NCBI RefSeq assembly: GCF_052060015.1
Contig: NZ_JBPODZ010000002.1
Span: 297,015 to 361,014, forward strand
Length of the DNA: 64,000 nt
Reading direction: 5' to 3'
From: Arhodomonas sp052060015
GTDB lineage: Bacteria > Pseudomonadota > Gammaproteobacteria > Nitrococcales > Nitrococcaceae
Of this stretch, positions 44,988 through 53,674 are shown piece after piece (position 1 is the first letter of the stretch; each line of letters opens with the position of its first letter). The translations under genes were made by a program, and so were the position numbers. Under the pieces are notes generated by a model that made no database searches, had not been told where the DNA came from, and saw only the letters and a list, made by a program, of their open reading frames with translations.

Positions 44988-45997
44988 CCCGATTCGCTGC
45001 CAGTGCGGGTATCGTAGGCCTGGACAATACGCTGCACCAGGTCGTGGCGCACCACGTCCCGGGCGTTGAAAAAGGTAAAGCTCACCCCCTCCACATCGCG
45101 CAGGACGTCGATGGCATCCCGCAACCCGGAGGTCTTGCCGGGCGGCAGATCGATCTGGGTGACATCGCCGTTGACCACCGCTGTGGAACCGAAGCCGATG
45201 CGGGTGAGGAACATCTTCATCTGCTCGACGGTGGTGTTCTGCGCCTCGTCGAGGATGATGAAGGCGTTGTTCAGCGTCCGCCCGCGCATGTAGGCCAGCG
45301 GCGCCACCTCGATGACGTTGCGCTCGATGAGCTTGTTCACCCGCTCGAAGCCGAGCATCTCGAACAGCGCGTCGTAGAGCGGGCGCAGGTACGGGTCCAC
45401 CTTCTGGGCCAGGTCGCCGGGGAGAAAGCCCAGGCGCTCGCCGGCCTCCACCGCCGGGCGCACCAGCACCAGGCGTTGGACCAGGTCCCGCTCCAGGGCA
45501 TCCACGGCACAGGCCACCGCCAGGTAGGTCTTGCCGGTGCCCGCCGGCCCGACGCCGAAGTTGAGGTCGTGGGTGATGACGCTGTGCAGGTAACGACGCT
45601 GGCTCGGCCCGCGCCCCTGCACCTGCCCCTTGCGGGTGCGGATGACCACCTCCCGGGGCACACCGGCGTGCTCCGCCGCCTCAGTACGGGCGTCCACGTC
45701 GGCCTTCTGGAGATAGAGGTGGACGTTCTCGGCGCTGATCACCTCCTGGCTGGAGACGTCATAGAGGGCCTTTAGCACCTCGCTGGCCGCCAGGGCGGCA
45801 CGGTCCTCGCCGATGACCCGAAAGCGGTGGCCGCGGTTCTTGATCTCCACACCAAGGCGCCGCTCGACCTGACGGATGTGCTCGTCGAACTGCCCGCAGA
45901 GGCTGGCGAGGCGGTCGTTGTCCGGGGGATCGAGGGTGAAATCGATGGCTTCGGGACTGTCACTCAAGGCGTGCTTCACCTCGCTGCTGTCACGCAC
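44984..45997 (-). CDS. ybeZ: PhoH-like ATPase (YbeZ)
   Basis: P-loop ATPase that works with YbeY in RNA metabolism. The protein has 337 residues if GTG at 45997 is the start. Walker A is GVGPAGTGKTYLAVACAVDAL; RPAVEAGERLGFLPGDLAQKVDPYLRPLYDAL and the Walker B-type AFIILDEAQNTT follow. The GTG overlaps the miaB stop but lacks a ribosome site; TTG at 45967 with GAGGTG upstream gives a product that lines up better with E. coli YbeZ. The N-terminal ten residues are therefore uncertain. Confidence 0.94.
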   Translation of the reverse strand: MRDSSEVKHALSDSPEAIDFTLDPPDNDRLASLCGQFDEHIRQVERRLGVEIKNRGHRFRVIGEDRAALAASEVLKALYDVSSQEVISAENVHLYLQKADVDARTEAAEHAGVPREVVIRTRKGQVQGRGPSQRRYLHSVITHDLNFGVGPAGTGKTYLAVACAVDALERDLVQRLVLVRPAVEAGERLGFLPGDLAQKVDPYLRPLYDALFEMLGFERVNKLIERNVIEVAPLAYMRGRTLNNAFIILDEAQNTTVEQMKMFLTRIGFGSTAVVNGDVTQIDLPPGKTSGLRDAIDVLRDVEGVSFTFFNARDVVRHDLVQRIVQAYDTRTGSESG

Positions 45998-47357
45998 TGG
46001 CCGCGGCGAGATCGGGCTCCAGGGCCTCGTCGAAGCCCACGAACTCGCCCCGCAGGGAGTTGGCGAGGGCCTCGGTGATGCGCACCCGCACGAAGCGGCC
46101 GATCAGCCGCCGCGGACCGGGGAAATTGACCACACGGTTGTTCTCCGTGCGGCCGGCGACCTCCGTTTCGTCCTTTTTCGACACCCCATCCACCAGAACG
46201 GTTTCGACACCACCGACCATGGAGTTGCTGATCCGCCGGGCGTTTGCGTTGAGCAGGGCCTGCATGCGCTGCAAGCGCTCCTTCTTCTCCGCCATGGGCG
46301 TGGCATCGGGCAACTGCGCCGCCGGCGTCCCCGGACGGCTGGAGAACACGAAGCTGAAGGACTGGTCGAAGCCGACCTGCTCGATGAGCGCCAGGGTGTC
46401 CTCGAAGTCCTGCCGCATCTCACCGGGGAAGCCGACGATGAAATCCGAGGACAACACCAGGTCCGGCCGGGCCTCGCGCAGCCGGGCGACGAGCTCGAGG
46501 AAGTCGTCGCGGGTGTGGTTGCGCTTCATCAGCCGCAGCACGTTATCGGAGCCGCTCTGCACGGGAAGATGCAGGTGGCCCACCAGCTCGGGGACCTCCG
46601 CATAGGCCTCGATGAGCGCACCGTTGAAATCCAGCGGGTGGGAGGTGGTGAAACGGATACGGTCGATGCCATCGATGGCGGCGATGTAGTGGATGAGTAG
46701 CGCCAGGTCCGCCGGCGTGCCGTCCTCCATGGCGCCGTCATAGCCGTTGACGTTCTGCCCGAGCAGGGTGACCTCGCGCACGCCCTGCTCGGCGAGCTCG
46801 GCGCACTCGCCGAGCACGTCCTCGAAAGGCCGGGAGATCTCCTCGCCGCGGGTGTAGGGCACCACGCAGAAGCTGCAGTACTTGCTGCAACCCTCCATGA
46901 TGGAGACGAAGGCCGTGGGCCCCTCCGCGCGCGCCTCCGGGAGGCGATCGAACTTCTCGATCTCCGGGAAGCTGATGTCGACCACCGGCTGACCGCTGTC
47001 ACGGGCGCGGTCCACCATGCTCGGCAGCCGGTGCAGGGTCTGGGGGCCGAAGACGAGATCCACATACGGGGCGCGCTCGACGATGGCGGCGCCCTCCTGG
47101 CTCGCCACGCAGCCGCCGACACCGATGAGCACCCCCGGACGCTCGGCCTTCAACGCCTTCCAGCGCCCGAGCTGGGAGAAGACCTTCTCCTGGGCCTTCT
47201 CGCGCACGGAGCAGGTGTTGAGCAGGATCACGTCCGCCTCCGCCGGCTCGCGGACCCGTTCGTAGCCCCGCTCGGCGGCGAGCACCTCCGCCATCTTGGC
47301 GGAGTCGTATTCGTTCATCTGACAGCCGTGGGTGTGGACGTAGACCTTCGGTGCCAT
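45990..47357 (-). CDS. miaB: tRNA-2-methylthio-N6-dimethylallyladenosine synthase
   Basis: Radical-SAM methylthiotransferase acting on A37 of tRNAs. About 455 residues. The N-terminal UPF0004 domain has VYVHTHGCQMNEYDSAKMAE with further cluster Cys in LLNTCSVREKA and GVGGCVASQEG. The radical-SAM Cys triad is GCSKYCSFCVVPYTRG. A C-terminal TRAM region carries VETVLVDG...GRFVRVRITEAL. I prefer the ATG at 47357 because MAPKVYVHTHGCQMN aligns with Pseudomonas MiaB; an ATG at 47369 is also in frame. It heads the miaB-phoH-ybeY-corC-lnt operon. Confidence 0.96.
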   Translation of the reverse strand: MAPKVYVHTHGCQMNEYDSAKMAEVLAAERGYERVREPAEADVILLNTCSVREKAQEKVFSQLGRWKALKAERPGVLIGVGGCVASQEGAAIVERAPYVDLVFGPQTLHRLPSMVDRARDSGQPVVDISFPEIEKFDRLPEARAEGPTAFVSIMEGCSKYCSFCVVPYTRGEEISRPFEDVLGECAELAEQGVREVTLLGQNVNGYDGAMEDGTPADLALLIHYIAAIDGIDRIRFTTSHPLDFNGALIEAYAEVPELVGHLHLPVQSGSDNVLRLMKRNHTRDDFLELVARLREARPDLVLSSDFIVGFPGEMRQDFEDTLALIEQVGFDQSFSFVFSSRPGTPAAQLPDATPMAEKKERLQRMQALLNANARRISNSMVGGVETVLVDGVSKKDETEVAGRTENNRVVNFPGPRRLIGRFVRVRITEALANSLRGEFVGFDEALEPDLAAASA

Positions 47358-47380
47358 AAACCCCGTCATTGCCTTGCAGA

Positions 47381-47444
47381 ATTCGCGGCGCCGACGCCGC
47401 GGTATCGGTTCGAACCCTTGTGTGGGAGCCGCTTGCGCCGCGAC
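47381..47444. repeat. REP-like palindrome pair upstream of miaB
   Basis: CGCGGCG-CCGA-CGCCGCG (47384-47401) is a perfect 7-bp stem. TGTGGGAGCCGCTTGCGCCG (from 47421) resembles the GTGGGAGC...CGCGA heads of REP elements in Pseudomonas and Xanthomonas, in opposite orientation to the first. It is weaker than the cluster at 18186. It occupies most of the 166-bp miaB-ugd gap; nothing else was recognised there. Confidence 0.4.
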
Positions 47445-47523
47445 CCGCTACCCTCACAACTATCGGTCAAGAATACTAGGTCGTCCATGGGGGGTAAACG
47501 CGCGGCGCGACGGGCGGGACGGC

Positions 47524-48861
47524 TCACCGCCCGTCGGTCACCGGCCGGCCCACGGCATGGTATACGAAGCCGAGCCGGCGCAGCGCCGCCGGGTCGTAGA
47601 GATTGCGGCCGTCGAAGATCACCGGGTCGGCGAGTCGCTCGCGAATGGTCTCGAAGTCCGGGCTGCGGAAGATGTTCCATTCGGTGAGGATGGCGAGGGC
47701 GTCGGCCCCGTCCAGGGCCGCCTCGGGGCTGTCGCAGAGGCTCAGCTCCGGACGTTCGCCGTAGATCCGACGGGTCTCCTCCATGGCCTTGGGGTCGAAG
47801 GCACGCACCGCCGCCCCCGCCTCCCACAGCGACTCCATGAGCCGGCGGCTGGCGGCCTCGCGCATGTCGTCGGTGTTGGGCTTGAAGGAAAGCCCCCACA
47901 AGGCGATGGTGCGGCCGGCCAGCTCGCCGCCGAAATGCTCGCGGATGCGATTGAAGATATAGCTCTTCTGGCGCTCGTTGACCTCGTCCACCGCCTGGAG
48001 CATCTGCGGGAGATAGTCCACATCGTTGGCCGTGCGCAGCAGCGCGCGCACGTCCTTGGGGAAGCAGGAGCCACCGAAGCCGGCGCCGGGATAGATGAAA
48101 TGGTAGCCGATGCGGGGGTCGGAGCCGATACCCACCCGCACCCGCTCGATGTCCGCCCCCAGCCGATCGGCCAGGTTGGCGAGCTCGTTCATGAAGCTGA
48201 TCTTGGTGGCGAGCATGGCATTGGCGGCGTACTTGGTGAGCTCCGCCGAGCGCACGTCCATGGTGATCAGCCGGTCGTGGTTGCGGTTGAACGGGGCATA
48301 GAGCTCACGCATGCGCTCGCCGGCGGCCTCGTCGTCGGTACCCACGATGACCCGTTCGGGCTTCATGAAGTCCTCCACCGCCGCGCCCTCCTTGAGGAAC
48401 TCGGGGTTGGAGACCACCTCAAAGTCGGGGGCCACGTCGCGCCCGGCAAGCACCTCCCGTACGGCCTCCCGGACCCGGTCGGCGGTGCCCACCGGCACCG
48501 TGGACTTATCGACGATGAGCTTATACTCCTCCATATGCTCGGCGATGGTCCGCGCCACGGCGAGCACATACTGGAGGTCGGCGGAGCCGTCCTCGTCCGA
48601 GGGCGTGCCCACGGCGATGAACTGATAGGCGCCGTGGGCGACGCCGCGAGCGGCGTCGGTGGTGAACTCCAGCCGCCCGCCCCGGCGGTTGCGCGTCACC
48701 AGGGTCTCCAGGCCGGGCTCGTAGATGGGGACCTCGCCGGCGTTGAGCCGGGCCACCTTGTCCGCATCCACGTCCACGCAGACCACGTGGTTGCCGACCT
48801 CCGCGAAGCAGGCACCGGTCACCAGCCCCACATACCCCGTCCCGAAGATGGTGATGCGCAT
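47524..48861 (-). CDS. ugd: UDP-glucose 6-dehydrogenase
   Basis: NAD-dependent four-electron oxidation of UDP-glucose to UDP-glucuronate, a precursor for exopolysaccharide or LPS sugars. The 445-residue protein has the Rossmann start MRITIFGTGYVGLVTGACFAEVG, KSTVPVGTAD, EFLKEG and the catalytic Cys in GAGFGGSCFPKDVRALL, then WGLSFKPNTDDMREA. No polysaccharide genes are adjacent, so it is probably a stand-alone copy transcribed by itself. It may link to the c-di-GMP protein only in a general way (exopolysaccharide), which is inference. Confidence 0.96.
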   Translation of the reverse strand: MRITIFGTGYVGLVTGACFAEVGNHVVCVDVDADKVARLNAGEVPIYEPGLETLVTRNRRGGRLEFTTDAARGVAHGAYQFIAVGTPSDEDGSADLQYVLAVARTIAEHMEEYKLIVDKSTVPVGTADRVREAVREVLAGRDVAPDFEVVSNPEFLKEGAAVEDFMKPERVIVGTDDEAAGERMRELYAPFNRNHDRLITMDVRSAELTKYAANAMLATKISFMNELANLADRLGADIERVRVGIGSDPRIGYHFIYPGAGFGGSCFPKDVRALLRTANDVDYLPQMLQAVDEVNERQKSYIFNRIREHFGGELAGRTIALWGLSFKPNTDDMREAASRRLMESLWEAGAAVRAFDPKAMEETRRIYGERPELSLCDSPEAALDGADALAILTEWNIFRSPDFETIRERLADPVIFDGRNLYDPAALRRLGFVYHAVGRPVTDGR

Positions 48862-48929
48862 GATTCCCCCGTCCGTTGGCGTTGAAAAGGCGCCATTCTA
48901 GCGAATGGGAGCGCGGCGGTGGTGACCTG

Positions 48930-49925
48930 TCAGCCCCGCGCCAACGTCTGGGTCGGGGTCTCGCCAAAGCGCTGCCGATAGTACTGGCAAAAGCGGCCGA
49001 AGTGGCCGAACCCCCAACGCAGGGCCACCTCGCCAACCCGCACGGTTTCCCCGGGATCGGCGGCGAGCAAGGCCTCGCGGACCCGCCGCAGCCGGACCTC
49101 GCGCACGAAGGCCATGGGCGTGGTGCCGCGGTGGCGACGGAAGCCCTGCTGCAGCGCCCGCCCGCTGATGCAGCAGGCCCGGGCGATGGACTCCAGCGTC
49201 AGGGACTCGTCGGCGTGGGCCTCGATGTACTCCTCGGCACGGCGCACGTAGCGGGGGCAGGGCTCGGTCTCCGCTCGCGCGAGTAACCCACTCGCCTCCC
49301 CGGCCTGGGCATGGACCAGGGTGCCCAAGAGCATCTGTCGGAGCTGCGCCGCGACCAGGGGATTGCCCGCCGCGTCCCGCAGGGTCTCCAGGCGCTCCAC
49401 CACGAAGCCTACCGTATCGCGCAGTAACCGCCCCGGCCCGCCGGCCAGGGGCACCGCCAGCTCGAAACAGGGAGGACTGCGGAGCTCCCGGCCCGTCAAC
49501 GCCCGGAGGTAGTCGATCATGGTGTCGCGGTCCACCTGCACCAGCAGCTTGCGGCAGTCGCCGCTCCAGCACATGCGCACCCGACCGGTCGCATTGAGCA
49601 GGCTCCCTCGCCCCGGATCGGCGATGATCTCCCGGTCCCCGCAGGCCACCTGGGCCGAGCCGGCGAGGGGCAGCTGGAGCAGGTAGTAAGAGCCGAGCTC
49701 GCCGGGGTCGATGGTCACCGTCGCCCCGTAGTGGAGATAGTTGACGCTCAGCCCGCCCAGGTCCACGCGGTTGTGGTGGGCGTCCAGGGACACGCGGCCG
49801 CGCACCGGGGCGAGGCTGTGGTCGGAGAATACCCGGCCCACCTGCTCGCGGGCCTCGTCCACGTCGCCGGTCTCGAAGAGGCTGTAGCCCGCCAGCGGCA
49901 GGGCCTGATCGGGCCGCTCGTACAT
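48930..49925 (-). CDS. AraC-family transcriptional regulator
   Basis: A 331-residue regulator with an N-terminal effector domain of the AraC-binding-like type (LDAHHNRVDLGGLSVNYLHYGATVTIDPGE; YYLLQLPLAGSAQV) and a C-terminal double helix-turn-helix (SLTLESIARACCISGRALQQGFRRHRGTTPMAFVREVRLRRVREAL; GEVALRWGFGHFGRFCQYYRQRFGETPTQTL). Such XylS/FeaR-like regulators often control aromatic catabolism. It is divergent from the SDR-StyA-StyB operon across a 153-bp gap and is the obvious candidate activator. Ribosome site GGGGAGG, 11 nt upstream. Confidence 0.92.
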   Translation of the reverse strand: MYERPDQALPLAGYSLFETGDVDEAREQVGRVFSDHSLAPVRGRVSLDAHHNRVDLGGLSVNYLHYGATVTIDPGELGSYYLLQLPLAGSAQVACGDREIIADPGRGSLLNATGRVRMCWSGDCRKLLVQVDRDTMIDYLRALTGRELRSPPCFELAVPLAGGPGRLLRDTVGFVVERLETLRDAAGNPLVAAQLRQMLLGTLVHAQAGEASGLLARAETEPCPRYVRRAEEYIEAHADESLTLESIARACCISGRALQQGFRRHRGTTPMAFVREVRLRRVREALLAADPGETVRVGEVALRWGFGHFGRFCQYYRQRFGETPTQTLARG

Positions 49926-50078
49926 GGCACCTGTACCTCCCCTTCGAAAGATTCACGCATTGCGGATAACCGATGCGCGAAGCGGATTGTCGGCGCTCCC
50001 TGCCGTTGGAATAGTTAAGACATAAAACAACGACCATTTCATCACGTCAATGCGTGCACCGAACAGGAGGAGCAGGCC

Positions 50079-50861
50079 ATGAGCCCACTCGACGACCGCG
50101 TCGCCATCGTCACCGGAGGGGCCACCCGCATCGGCCGGGCGGTGGCGGCGTCCCTTTGCGACGCCGGCGCCCGCGTCACCCTTGCGGACATCGACCGCGC
50201 CGGCGGCGAGGCCGCGGCCTCGGCCATCGGCGAGCGCGCCCGCTTCATCCCCACCGACGTCACCGACGATACGCAGATCCACGAGTGCGTGGAAACAGCG
50301 GCCGCCGACGGCGGCATCGACATCCTGGTCAATCTCGCCTGCTGCTACGTGGACGAGGGCATGGTCTCGGACCGGGCCGACTGGCATGCCGCCTTCGACG
50401 TCAACCTCATCGGCGCGGTGATGATGCTGCGCGCCGTCCATCCCCACATGCTCGCACGCGGCGGCGGCAGCGTCGTGAACTTCGGCAGCATCAGCGCCAA
50501 GGTCGCCCAGTCCGGGCGCTGGCTCTACCCCGCCACCAAGGCCGCCATGCTGCAGTTCACCCGTTCGGCGGCGCTGGATCTCGCCGGCGACGGTATCCGC
50601 GTGAACAGCGTCTCGCCCGGGTGGACCTGGTCGAACGTCATTGAGGCCCTCGCCGGCGGCGACCGGGAGAAGGCCGACCGCGTGGCCGCCGATTATCACC
50701 TCCCGGGCCGGCTCGGCGAGGCCGATGAGGTGGCGCAAGTGGTGCGCTTCCTCTGCTCCGACGAGGCGAGCTTCGTCACCGGCGCCGATTACGCCGTCGA
50801 CGGTGGCTACACCGCCATGGGACCCGAACAGGCCGCGGCGGCCATCACCCGCCTCGGCTGA
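50079..50861 (+). CDS. Short-chain dehydrogenase/reductase of the styAB-like cluster
   Basis: A 260-residue classical SDR. The cofactor site is VAIVTGGATRIGRAVA. The usual NNAG is replaced by LVNLACCYV. The catalytic Ser is in NFGSISAKVAQSG and the Tyr/Lys pair in YPATKAAMLQF. The C-terminal FVTGADYAVDGGYTAMG is standard. As first gene of the operon with a StyA-like monooxygenase and its reductase, it probably dehydrogenates a diol or alcohol formed from the monooxygenase product; this is inference. Ribosome site AGGAGGAG. Confidence 0.88.
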   Translation: MSPLDDRVAIVTGGATRIGRAVAASLCDAGARVTLADIDRAGGEAAASAIGERARFIPTDVTDDTQIHECVETAAADGGIDILVNLACCYVDEGMVSDRADWHAAFDVNLIGAVMMLRAVHPHMLARGGGSVVNFGSISAKVAQSGRWLYPATKAAMLQFTRSAALDLAGDGIRVNSVSPGWTWSNVIEALAGGDREKADRVAADYHLPGRLGEADEVAQVVRFLCSDEASFVTGADYAVDGGYTAMGPEQAAAAITRLG

Positions 50862-50889
50862 TCCACGAACGAATCAGGAGGAAAGAACC

Positions 50890-52116
50890 ATGAGCCGCAT
50901 CATGATCATCGGGGCCGGCCAGTCGGGCCTGCAACTGGGCATGGGCCTGCTGGACCACGGCCACGAAGTCACCGTGGTGTCCAACCGCACCCCGGAACAA
51001 ATCCGGGAAGGCCGTGTCATGTCCAGCCAGTGCATGTTCGACGCCGCCCTGCAGCACGAGCGCGACATCAGCGCCAACTTCTGGGAGGATAGCTGCCCGC
51101 CGGTGGAGGGGATCTCCTTCACCGTCCCTGATGGCCAGGGGGGCAAGCAGCTGGAGTGGGCGGGGCGACTGGATCGCGATGCCCAGTCCGTGGACCAGCG
51201 CGTGAAGATGCCGGTATGGATGCAGGAACTCGAGCGCCGCGGCGGCGAGCTGCGCATCGAGGAGGCGGGCATCGAGGAGCTCGAGGCCTATGCCCGGGAC
51301 TACGACCTGGTGCTGGTGGCCTCTGGCAAGGGCGAGATCGGCAAGCTCTTCGAGCGCGACGCCGAGCGTTCCACCTTCGACAAGCCCCAGCGCGCGTTGG
51401 CTCTGACCTACGTCCACGGCATGACCCCGCGGCCGGAGCACTCCGCGGTGTGCTTCAACCTCATCCCCGGCGTCGGCGAGTACTTCGTCTTCCCCGCGCT
51501 CACCTTGAGCGGCCCCTGCGAGATCATGGTCTTCGAGGGCGTCCCCGGCGGGCCCATGGACTGCTGGGGCGACGTGGATGGCCCGGCGGCGCACCTGGCG
51601 CGCAGCCTGGAGATCCTCGAGACCTACCTCCCCTGGGAGGCAGCGCGCTGCCGCAACGTCGAGCTCACCGACGACCAGGGCATCCTAGCCGGCCGTTTCC
51701 CCCCCACCATCCGCAAGCCCGTGGGGCGGCTACCCTCCGGCGCGGCGGTACTGGGGATGGCGGACACCGTGGTGCTCAACGACCCCGTCACCGGCCAGGG
51801 CTCCAACAACGCCGCCAAGTGCGCCGCCACCTACCTGCAGCGCATCCTCGAGCGCGGCGACGGCCCCTTCGACAGCGAGTGGATGCAGGGGACCTTCGAG
51901 ACGTACTGGGACTATGCCCGCTACGTGGTCGACTGGACCAACGCCCTGCTGCAGCCGCCCCAGCCCCATGTGCTGGAGCTCATGGGTGCCGCCCAGGGGA
52001 ACCGGGAACTCGCCCGGCGGATGGCCAACGGCTTCAACGACCCGCGGGACTACTTCCCCTGGTTCATGGAGCCCGGCGCCGCCGACGAATACCTGAAGTC
52101 CCTGCAGGCCGCCTGA
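50890..52116 (+). CDS. Styrene/indole monooxygenase-like FAD oxygenase component (StyA family)
   Basis: A 408-residue group E flavoprotein monooxygenase, close to StyA (415). It uses FADH2 from a separate reductase to epoxidise a vinyl or indole double bond. Seen: MSRIMIIGAGQSGLQLGMGLL (FAD GxGxxG at 8-13), VTVVSNRTPEQIREGR, and near residue 300 NDPVTGQGSNNAAKCAATYL, matching the GDPxxGQGxNN motif of the StyA family. The reductase gene follows 29 nt later. No styrene-oxide isomerase or phenylacetaldehyde dehydrogenase is present, so indole or another aromatic is as likely as styrene. Ribosome site AGGAGGAAAG. Confidence 0.85.
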   Translation: MSRIMIIGAGQSGLQLGMGLLDHGHEVTVVSNRTPEQIREGRVMSSQCMFDAALQHERDISANFWEDSCPPVEGISFTVPDGQGGKQLEWAGRLDRDAQSVDQRVKMPVWMQELERRGGELRIEEAGIEELEAYARDYDLVLVASGKGEIGKLFERDAERSTFDKPQRALALTYVHGMTPRPEHSAVCFNLIPGVGEYFVFPALTLSGPCEIMVFEGVPGGPMDCWGDVDGPAAHLARSLEILETYLPWEAARCRNVELTDDQGILAGRFPPTIRKPVGRLPSGAAVLGMADTVVLNDPVTGQGSNNAAKCAATYLQRILERGDGPFDSEWMQGTFETYWDYARYVVDWTNALLQPPQPHVLELMGAAQGNRELARRMANGFNDPRDYFPWFMEPGAADEYLKSLQAA

Positions 52117-52145
52117 GCACGAACCAACAACGGAGGGCCACAACC

Positions 52146-52730
52146 ATGGCCAGCGCGAACATCCGCATGACGGACAGTCACAGTTTCCCGCCGCCGGCCA
52201 ACGAGGGCCTGGCGGCCTTCGCCCGCGACCTCATCGCGCCGGCGGACGCGTTCAAGGGCGGCATGCGCCGGCTTGCCGGCGCCGTTAATATCGTCGCCAC
52301 CGCCCATGAAGGCGAGCGCAACGGCCTCACCGCCACCGCGGTAACCTCGCTTTCCGCGGAGCCGCCGCGGCTGCTGGCCTGCGTGAACCTCTCGGGGCGC
52401 ACCTTCCAGCTCATCGCCGCCAGCCGCCGCATGTCGGTCAACGTCCTCGGCCGCGACCAGGAGGACGTCGCCAAGCGCTTCGCCGGCATGCTCGGCGAGC
52501 CCGGGTCGAACCCCTTTGAGGTCACCAATTGGGACACCTCCGCACGTGGCATCCCCATGCTGCACGGGGCGCTGGCGAGCTTCGACTGCGTGGTCGAGGA
52601 GATGCTGGTCACCCACACCCACGCCGTGCTCATCGGCGAGGTCAAGGAGGTGGTGGCCACCGATCCGGAGGCGCCGCTGCTCTACATGAACGGCCGCTTC
52701 GGTTCCTTCGACGGAGGAGAACAGCAATGA
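52146..52730 (+). CDS. Flavin reductase partner of the StyA-like oxygenase (StyB type)
   Basis: A 194-residue flavin:NAD(P)H reductase of the split-barrel family (FlaRed). After a 35-residue leader come AFKGGMRRLAGAVNIVATAH, RNGLTATAVTSLSAEPPRLLACVNLSGRTF (flavin-binding core) and VNVLGRDQEDVAKRFAG. The C-terminal half has HAVLIGEVKEVV and LLYMNGRFGSFD. It supplies reduced FAD by diffusion to the upstream oxygenase. Its stop overlaps the transporter start by 4 nt. Ribosome site GGAGGG. Confidence 0.9.
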   Translation: MASANIRMTDSHSFPPPANEGLAAFARDLIAPADAFKGGMRRLAGAVNIVATAHEGERNGLTATAVTSLSAEPPRLLACVNLSGRTFQLIAASRRMSVNVLGRDQEDVAKRFAGMLGEPGSNPFEVTNWDTSARGIPMLHGALASFDCVVEEMLVTHTHAVLIGEVKEVVATDPEAPLLYMNGRFGSFDGGEQQ

Positions 52731-53650
52731 AGATGGACCCGCGATGGCTCGGCGCCGGCCTGGTGGCCGGTGCCTTCGCCCTGCCGGCGAGCGCGCTGGC
52801 GGACGCCGTGCAGCACTATGTGCCCGGCGTGGAGGGCAACAAGGCCGCCTCGGTGCCGCCGCCGGGGTTCTATCTGCGCACCTACGGCGTCTACTACGAC
52901 TCCGACACGGTGCGCGTCGACACCCCCAGCGGTGACGGCGACCTGCCGGTGGACAGCTCCGCGGAGGTCTTCGCGGTGGTGCCGCGGGCGATCTGGATCA
53001 CCGAGCAGAAGTTCCTCGGCGCCGACTACGGCATGGAGCTCATCGCCCCGATCCTCGACAAGGAGGTCAAGGTCGGCGGCGTGCGCGAGAGCGACAGCGG
53101 CCTCGGCGACGTCTTCCTCAGCCCGCTGATCCTCTCCTGGCACGGCGAGCAATACGACGCGGTCTTCGCCGCCGGCTACTGGACCGACGCCTTCAGCGAC
53201 TTCTACGACGACAACCCGGTGGCGGCGGCGTCCTCGGCGGGGCAGGGTTATTCCAACGTCATGCTCACCTTCGGCGGCACGTGGTATCCCACCGAGGACC
53301 GGCGCTGGGCGTTCTCGCTACTGAACCGCTACGAGACCCTGGCCTCGGAGATCGAGGGCAGCGACATCGAGCCCGGCGACAACCTGGTCGCCGAGTGGGG
53401 GATCAGCTACGACGTCAACCCGGCGCTGACCCTGGGGCTGGTGGGCTATGACAGCTGGCAGCTCGAGGGCGACGATGCGCCCGCCGGCGTGCCCACCCCC
53501 AAGGACGAGGTCCATGCCATCGGCGGGCAGGTGACCTATCGCTCCAAGTCGCTGGGCATGGCCTTCGATGCCGCTATCTACGACGAGTACGAGAGTAAGC
53601 ACCGACCCGAGGGCACCACCTTCCGGGTGATCGCTACCATCCCGTTCTGA
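52727..53650 (+). CDS. Outer-membrane transporter of the MetA/SphA phenol-degradation type
   Basis: A 307-residue exported protein. The signal peptide is MKMDPRWLGAGLVAGAFALPASALA. The mature start HYVPGVEGNKAASVPPPGFYLRTYGVYYDS matches the MetA-pathway-of-phenol-degradation family, whose members begin with this VEG...PPPG motif and form beta-barrels for hydrophobic aromatics. The rest alternates short strands with acidic turns and ends in a barrel-like terminal Phe (RVIATIPF), the signal for BAM insertion. Placement after the oxygenase genes suggests substrate uptake. Confidence 0.85.
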   Translation: MKMDPRWLGAGLVAGAFALPASALADAVQHYVPGVEGNKAASVPPPGFYLRTYGVYYDSDTVRVDTPSGDGDLPVDSSAEVFAVVPRAIWITEQKFLGADYGMELIAPILDKEVKVGGVRESDSGLGDVFLSPLILSWHGEQYDAVFAAGYWTDAFSDFYDDNPVAAASSAGQGYSNVMLTFGGTWYPTEDRRWAFSLLNRYETLASEIEGSDIEPGDNLVAEWGISYDVNPALTLGLVGYDSWQLEGDDAPAGVPTPKDEVHAIGGQVTYRSKSLGMAFDAAIYDEYESKHRPEGTTFRVIATIPF

Positions 53651-53674
53651 GCCCCATTACGAGGAGACCCGACC

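Noticed and set aside
49926..50078. Sigma-70 promoter with TTGGAA as -35 for the SDR-StyA operon
   Set aside because: The nearest AT-rich -10-like sequence is only 11 bp away. An AraC-activated promoter may lack a good -35, so no element is claimed.
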